NCBI GenBank assembly: GCA_963169105.1
Contig: OY720637.1
Span: 59,046,964-59,110,963 of the forward strand
Reading direction: 5' to 3'
Length of the DNA stretch: 64,000 nt
Source: Ceriagrion tenellum
Lineage: Eukaryota > Arthropoda > Insecta > Odonata > Coenagrionidae
Numbering within the stretch: the first letter of the stretch is position 1; the number at the start of each line of letters is the position of its first letter. The position numbers and the translations under genes were made by a program. The notes beneath the pieces are model-generated. The model was not told the DNA's origin. It made no database searches and saw only the letters and a program-made list of their open reading frames with translations. This document shows, one piece after another, positions 59,452 through 64,000 of the stretch.

Positions 59452-61850
59452 GAGTGCCCCTGGCGGTACTTGTTGTCCTACTGCTCTTGGTAGGACATGG
59501 CAGGATATGCACGCAGGAGAAGCAACTCAGTACAACAGTGTAATGTAACTAGTACCTGCGATAGGCAATAAAAGAGTTTAAACAAGGCAGCACTTGCTTC
59601 ATCAATACCGTAAAATGTTTGAGAGCTGCAACAAATCTAGATACCAAAATCCAGATTTCCAAATCCTTGTCTAATACATGGTGAATCAGGATACCGAAAT
59701 ATAGTTTTTTCAAATCTTGCTATAAGACTCTAAATCCAATTTTTCCAATCATTTAAGGAATTCCTTACAATTTCCAAAACCATGATATAGTTAATGTCTT
59801 TGCATCAGAGGGAACCTCTGTTCTGGATACAGAACAATTTAATATTAGCTTATAGGAATCGCTTTCTCCTACAGCACTATTTTCTCAAAAATCAGGTATC
59901 ATTGTAGTTTAATGTGCATTTATATCATTGAAGAAAAGAGATGTAGTTGTGATTCTGCCAAGTGAAGTTCAGATTCCACTCCAAATTCAATACAATCCCA
60001 CTTATATATAAAAATGTTTCTAGCTACGCTTTGTATTGAGAAAAATATCCATCAATTATATGAGTATTTTTTTGAATTGCTACTTATATAATAAATATTA
60101 TATGTAAAAAAGAATTAGATAATAATTTATTTTAATAAAAGAGTTATAAAAGAAATATTAATTCGATTATAAGTATTACTACAGCCTTGCAATGCTACCT
60201 TAGTTTTTCCAGAAGTAGAAAGCAACGCTCAGCCACAATCAGCATCAGAACGAACATTACTAATGTAGAAAACAGCTCCTCTAAGCTTGCATCCAATGAA
60301 TCCTTCTCCTTTATAGAGTTTGGCGGACTTTTTAAGGGACAAGGTATTTGAGATTGCTGGACAAATGTGTAAAAAGTGTAGGTACCTCAGTCAATGAGGT
60401 TAAAAGTTGACTTGAAACAGTATGACGTTTTCACACTTATTGATAAATTTTGAGTGCACCAGGGCTAGCCACGGTGCACTCAAAAGAAAATTTGTGTCGT
60501 AGTGAACTGTACTTATTCAAAAATATAACCATTCTTTGGTAAAAATATTTTGAACCCAATTAACAATGATGATGGATTCTTACATTTAGTAACCATACAT
60601 TATATTTGACAGATACTAAGATTGTGACTATAGGCACTAGACGAAATGCAGATTTTGAAGCTGGACTTCTGCAAAAGGTTATGAACTTCTACAACATGGT
60701 GCCACGCCCTAATATACACACACACAAAAAGTGAACACATTGATTTTGTTTAATATTTAAGGCTTTGTTATTCTTAGCTGTGGCTTATTATGGTTGTTTC
60801 ATTTCTTTTATTTACTTATTATAATTTTCTTGATGTCTAGTTATAAGTTGAATGTTTGTTTTTTTGGAAGAGGTTGTCAAAATGTTGCTGATTAAAGAAA
60901 GGGGGATTGTTGTGAGAGAGAGAGAGAGAGAGAGAGGATCGAGATTTTTTGAGGTCTCAAATAAATGTCTGGGACATTAAAAATGTCTGGAACTTTGGAA
61001 TATAAATAATTATTCAAAAATAAAGGTAACAACATCATTCCTTCAAATCCATCCCATAGAAAAGGTTCCAACAGTGAAGGATTCTTGAGTAGGTATATTA
61101 GATTGTTAAAACTGGACTATTAAAACAATGACAAATAGCTACTGCTTTATTTCCTCATTTGACATTGATTCAGTCATTGATGTTAATCTTTTTCCCTGAT
61201 CTCAGTTGTTTTGTATGGAATCTGTGAATGTTACTTGCCCACGCTTTCATATTTTCAATTTATTCATATTACTGGAGAGATAATTTATCAATTTGCTAGT
61301 TATTGTGCCATTGCTGTCTTTTCTAAGTATATTCCATATATTTAATGAATTGAAACTTTCTCCTGGAGTTTAACGAGCCGCACTTAATTCAATTAATATG
61401 TTTACCACCAATTAAAAGCCATGAATCACAAAAGAATTCATTTAAATCATTATAAGTCCTTGGAAATAGAAATGAAGGACAATACATGAATCATTGCTAA
61501 ACTGCTGTTTGTAATCCCTAACAGTAAATCATTTGATTTTCTCTTAAAAATTATTTTTGACGTCCACAGAACACATGAACTTTTAAAACACTTATTGATT
61601 TGATGAATATCTATTTTACTGCAATTTTTGGAGAAGTTTATGACAAAACAATGATAATGCTTAGTCTGATGCTCTCCATAGTAGGATATTTAAGTGGCAT
61701 GACTACGTTACTGTCAATTTTGGTCCCCTCACACTTCAAACTCACTCAGGCAAATGGCTAAACACCTTTTATTTCCAGAATCTCTTCAATATTTTTTTGC
61801 CGATCTGGTCCACACGCAGAGCCTACCCACAATTTCAGGAACAAAAACGA
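59452..61850. other. Intergenic DNA; one GA microsatellite
   Basis: No supported gene. A (GA)n run lies at 60911-60936. Otherwise AT-rich, with CpG content rising from about 61800 toward the next gene. Confidence 0.5.
60911..60936. repeat. (GA)n microsatellite
   Basis: About 12-13 uninterrupted GA dinucleotides, preceded by TTGTGAGA and followed by GGATCGAG. Confidence 0.9.
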
Positions 61851-61859
61851 AAGATTGCG

Positions 61860-62248
61860 CGGCAAGTAGAAAGGTACATGCAATCGCAGTCGCCGATCAG
61901 TGAAAACGACATCGGTGGTGACGTTTGAATAAGGGCGCGAAATACGCAAAGACAATCGAACCTCGACGTCTATCACGTCACGCGGTCGACTGGGGGCGTG
62001 ATTAGTTTTCGCCCTCACCGTCCAGGTACCGCTGGGGTCGGCCCGAGCGGTCGGAGGATCTCGGCGCGGGTCGGTTCCCCTCGTAGCCGTCCGGGAAGCA
62101 GTAGCAGCAGCATTCAGGCAGTGTTGGGTTGTCGAGCAGCTGGGTTAGTGGCGGTTTGGGGTGCTGAGTGGGAGCGGCACCTGAAGAACAGGGGCCCATA
62201 GTGGAAGGGAAGTAGTTTTTTTTACACAGAGAAAGAGGCATCGACGGG
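61860..62248 (+). promoter_or_regulatory. CpG island / promoter and 5' UTR of the 62249 gene
   Basis: Strong CpG enrichment (CGTCACGCGGTCGAC, GGTCGGCCCGAGCGGTCGG) right before a coding exon with a good start. No TATA box was found. The transcription start cannot be placed from sequence alone. Confidence 0.5.
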
Positions 62249-62324
62249 ATGGAAGGCTTCTTCCGGTCGGCGGCTGGCTTGGCCCTGGGGGCTATTATCA
62301 TCTTCGGTTTTGCAGTGCCCAGAG
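62249..62324 (+). CDS. First coding exon of an unidentified secreted or membrane protein
   Basis: ATG at 62249 in a favourable context (GACGGGATGG). It encodes 25 residues plus one base before GTGAGA: MEGFFRSAAGLALG, then AIIIFGFAVPR. A positive residue followed by a hydrophobic run suggests a signal peptide or signal anchor. The exon ends after the first base of a codon. The next exon is not visible up to 64000, so the intron exceeds 1.6 kb. The product cannot be named. Confidence 0.65.
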
Positions 62325-64000
62325 GTGAGACAGGAACGAATTTACCAGTAGTACCATTACTAGCACCAACTTACCTCGCTTTTCCCCTCCGCTAACCTCG
62401 AGCACATTCTTTTCATCTTTTTTCGGAGCAGGCTTCAGGTCGTCGAGTCTTGTGTCGATTTTGAAAAATCTCCGGATTCCGCTGAGACCCCAGATTTCTT
62501 ATTGCCCTCGCCGTTCCGGGAGAGGGTTGGTTTTTTTCGGATTTTTTCGCTCCACTCTCTGGACTGTAGGTACCTCGCGCTGGTGTTACGTAATTTCGTC
62601 TCTCGCCTAAAGAAATCGTTAAATATACAATTTTTTTGGTGTCATCTCGGCGATGCAGCTGTATCCGATTTTTCTCGGCAGTTTGAACTCATCTTCGGGA
62701 AGGAATTTCGTTTTCTTTTCACTGGTGAGTAGGAAAATACGGTATCGCGAAAATCGGACCGCGCTTAATTTTTTTCGCGAAAAATTTCCTGTCGTTTGAT
62801 ATTCGCATACCACTTTCAAAAATGTTTTGGTGGTTTGCGGCTGCATAAGCGAGTATTTTTATTAGCTTTTTTCCGACGTAATGCAAAAGAAAGGAGAGCT
62901 AACTACACATCGGTTTAATTTCAACCTACAGGCCTCCACGAATGGGATACAGAGAAAAATGTTCACCCGAGTCATGATGAAATGGAAATCTGAGAGATCA
63001 GGCTCGATAACGGAAAAAGCAGCCGAAACTGAAAATATTTTCTCTTACATTTGAATGTAGTGAAATCTTCCAGTTCTGCCAATGGATAGGAGACTATTGC
63101 TCTTCACCCACTTCTCTGAAATGCTCGTGATATTGCACTACACTCCGCAACATCAAATTCGTCATGACCGTCGGTCTCAAAAAGGACTCAGTGAAAAAAA
63201 ATCGAAAAATCATGCGAGAGGACTTATGGATGAAATGGATCAGTGTAAGAAAAACTCGCAAAAAATTTCTCGTTTGAATAAAATCCACTACAGGACCTTT
63301 CCACTCGGAGTATCCTGGATAGGAATCAAACGCTCGACAATGATTTGAAAAAATCCATACTTGGAGCGATGGACATGTTTACGCATTTCCTCGTAGGAAA
63401 TTTCAAGTTGAAAGATGTCCAGAGTGGATTACCGCGTTGGAGGAGAACGAGAAAATTCCCGAAACTGACGTAAAAAGAGGTGGAAACCCCCAGTCCTCCT
63501 TCGCGAGATGGTTGGGGACCAGTCGCGCGGATACAGTCCTCTGTAGATCAGGCACAAAACGATTGGAATCATTTGACAGCGGACGTGCATGTGCAAGAGC
63601 TGAAACTCTTCTTATCCCGTCACATTCTCAGTTCCACCCTTCAGCCTTTCGAGCCCTTGGAGCCAACCGCGACTCAACTCCCTACGGTCCCCAGAGGATG
63701 AACGCTAATCAGGACTTTTATAAGCCTTCCCTTCAGCTGGGGGCGAGGGGGGGGGGAGAAATGGGGATGGTGGGACACGCGCGAAACGACGTAGAGAATC
63801 CTTACCCTCCTCCAGGATAAGCATTGTTCCCAGCTGGTGAAGAGATTGTGGCGATAGAGGGACGGAGAAGTTGAGTTTGGGTGTTTTAGGAGAGGAGAGA
63901 TCAATTTGTATAGATTTCTGGGCCTCTGGCCATTTTGGGGGTGGAGTTGGCGGGGAGGCGGTGAGGGGAGGAGGGTGAGAGGGAGAGAAAGGGGGAGGGG
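62325..64000. other. Start of intron 1 of the 62249 gene
   Basis: CpG-containing DNA. ORFs at 63437-63820 and 63480-63701 overlap in different frames and show no domain. From about 63745 on it becomes strongly purine-rich (GGGCGAGGGGGGGGG, GAGAGGGAGAGAAAGG) up to the window end. Confidence 0.45.

Noticed and set aside
63437..63820. 127-codon ORF near the right edge
   Set aside because: No recognised domain, overlaps other frames, no supporting splice sites; probably intronic.

Overview
This window is animal nuclear DNA, most likely from an insect or other arthropod with a large, repeat-rich genome. Exons of 60-260 bp with GT/AG junctions are separated by introns of up to 7.5 kb. Base composition is AT-rich except at CpG-rich patches near gene starts, and nearly every intron holds transposon debris. 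There are no prokaryotic-style operons. I cannot name the species.

Three host genes can be supported, all on the + strand. (1) 1164-8960: the last three coding exons of a major-facilitator transporter that looks MFSD9-like; its 5' end lies left of the window. (2) about 16746-56925: an 11-exon gene whose spliced product (522 or 557 aa, depending on the start) matches augmin subunit HAUS6 (Drosophila dgt6), a spindle and centrosome microtubule-nucleation factor. All ten splice phases agree and the summed coding length is a multiple of three. (3) 62249-62324: the first coding exon of an unidentified gene with a signal-peptide or membrane-anchor start, at a CpG-rich promoter; the rest lies beyond the window. 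A possible terminal exon on the minus strand (41582-41755), inside a HAUS6 intron, stays unidentified.

The rest is mobile DNA, often nested. TTAA-flanked piggyBac-type elements stand out: two transposase-derived copies (3905-5483 minus; 10821-14059 plus) and at least five short copies with CCC/GGG ends (6244-6570, 38014-39042, 46307-46885, 57673-59447, and 58069-59007 nested in the previous one). hAT-like MITEs occur at 15574-15726, 22229-22563 and 32038-32536; a TAGAGATGGG-ended family has four copies; several long foldbacks are present. Retroelements: two Ty3/gypsy copies (35770-37000 plus, broken by a LINE tail; 50208-53671 minus, with both LTRs but an internal deletion), two rearranged Ty1/copia loci (17470-19320 and 30029-32567), three RTE-like LINE tails (7726-8260, 19321-20440, 53820-55420), a 5'-inverted jockey/CR1-type LINE (26315-28550), other LINE pieces, and two families of tRNA-derived SINEs.

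The most interesting locus is 42023-42577 in HAUS6 intron 5. It is a Penelope-like insertion bounded by 13-bp direct repeats; it has long internal inverted arms and a sequence matching the minimal hammerhead ribozyme motif (42068-42118, minus strand). Other points worth a second look are the cluster of palindromic TTCATGAA octamers near the left end, a CpG-rich promoter-like island inside HAUS6 intron 3, a 1.4-kb DNA transposon of unclear superfamily (23073-24493), and near-perfect palindromes at 10381-10538, 40165-40805 and 43478-43539.
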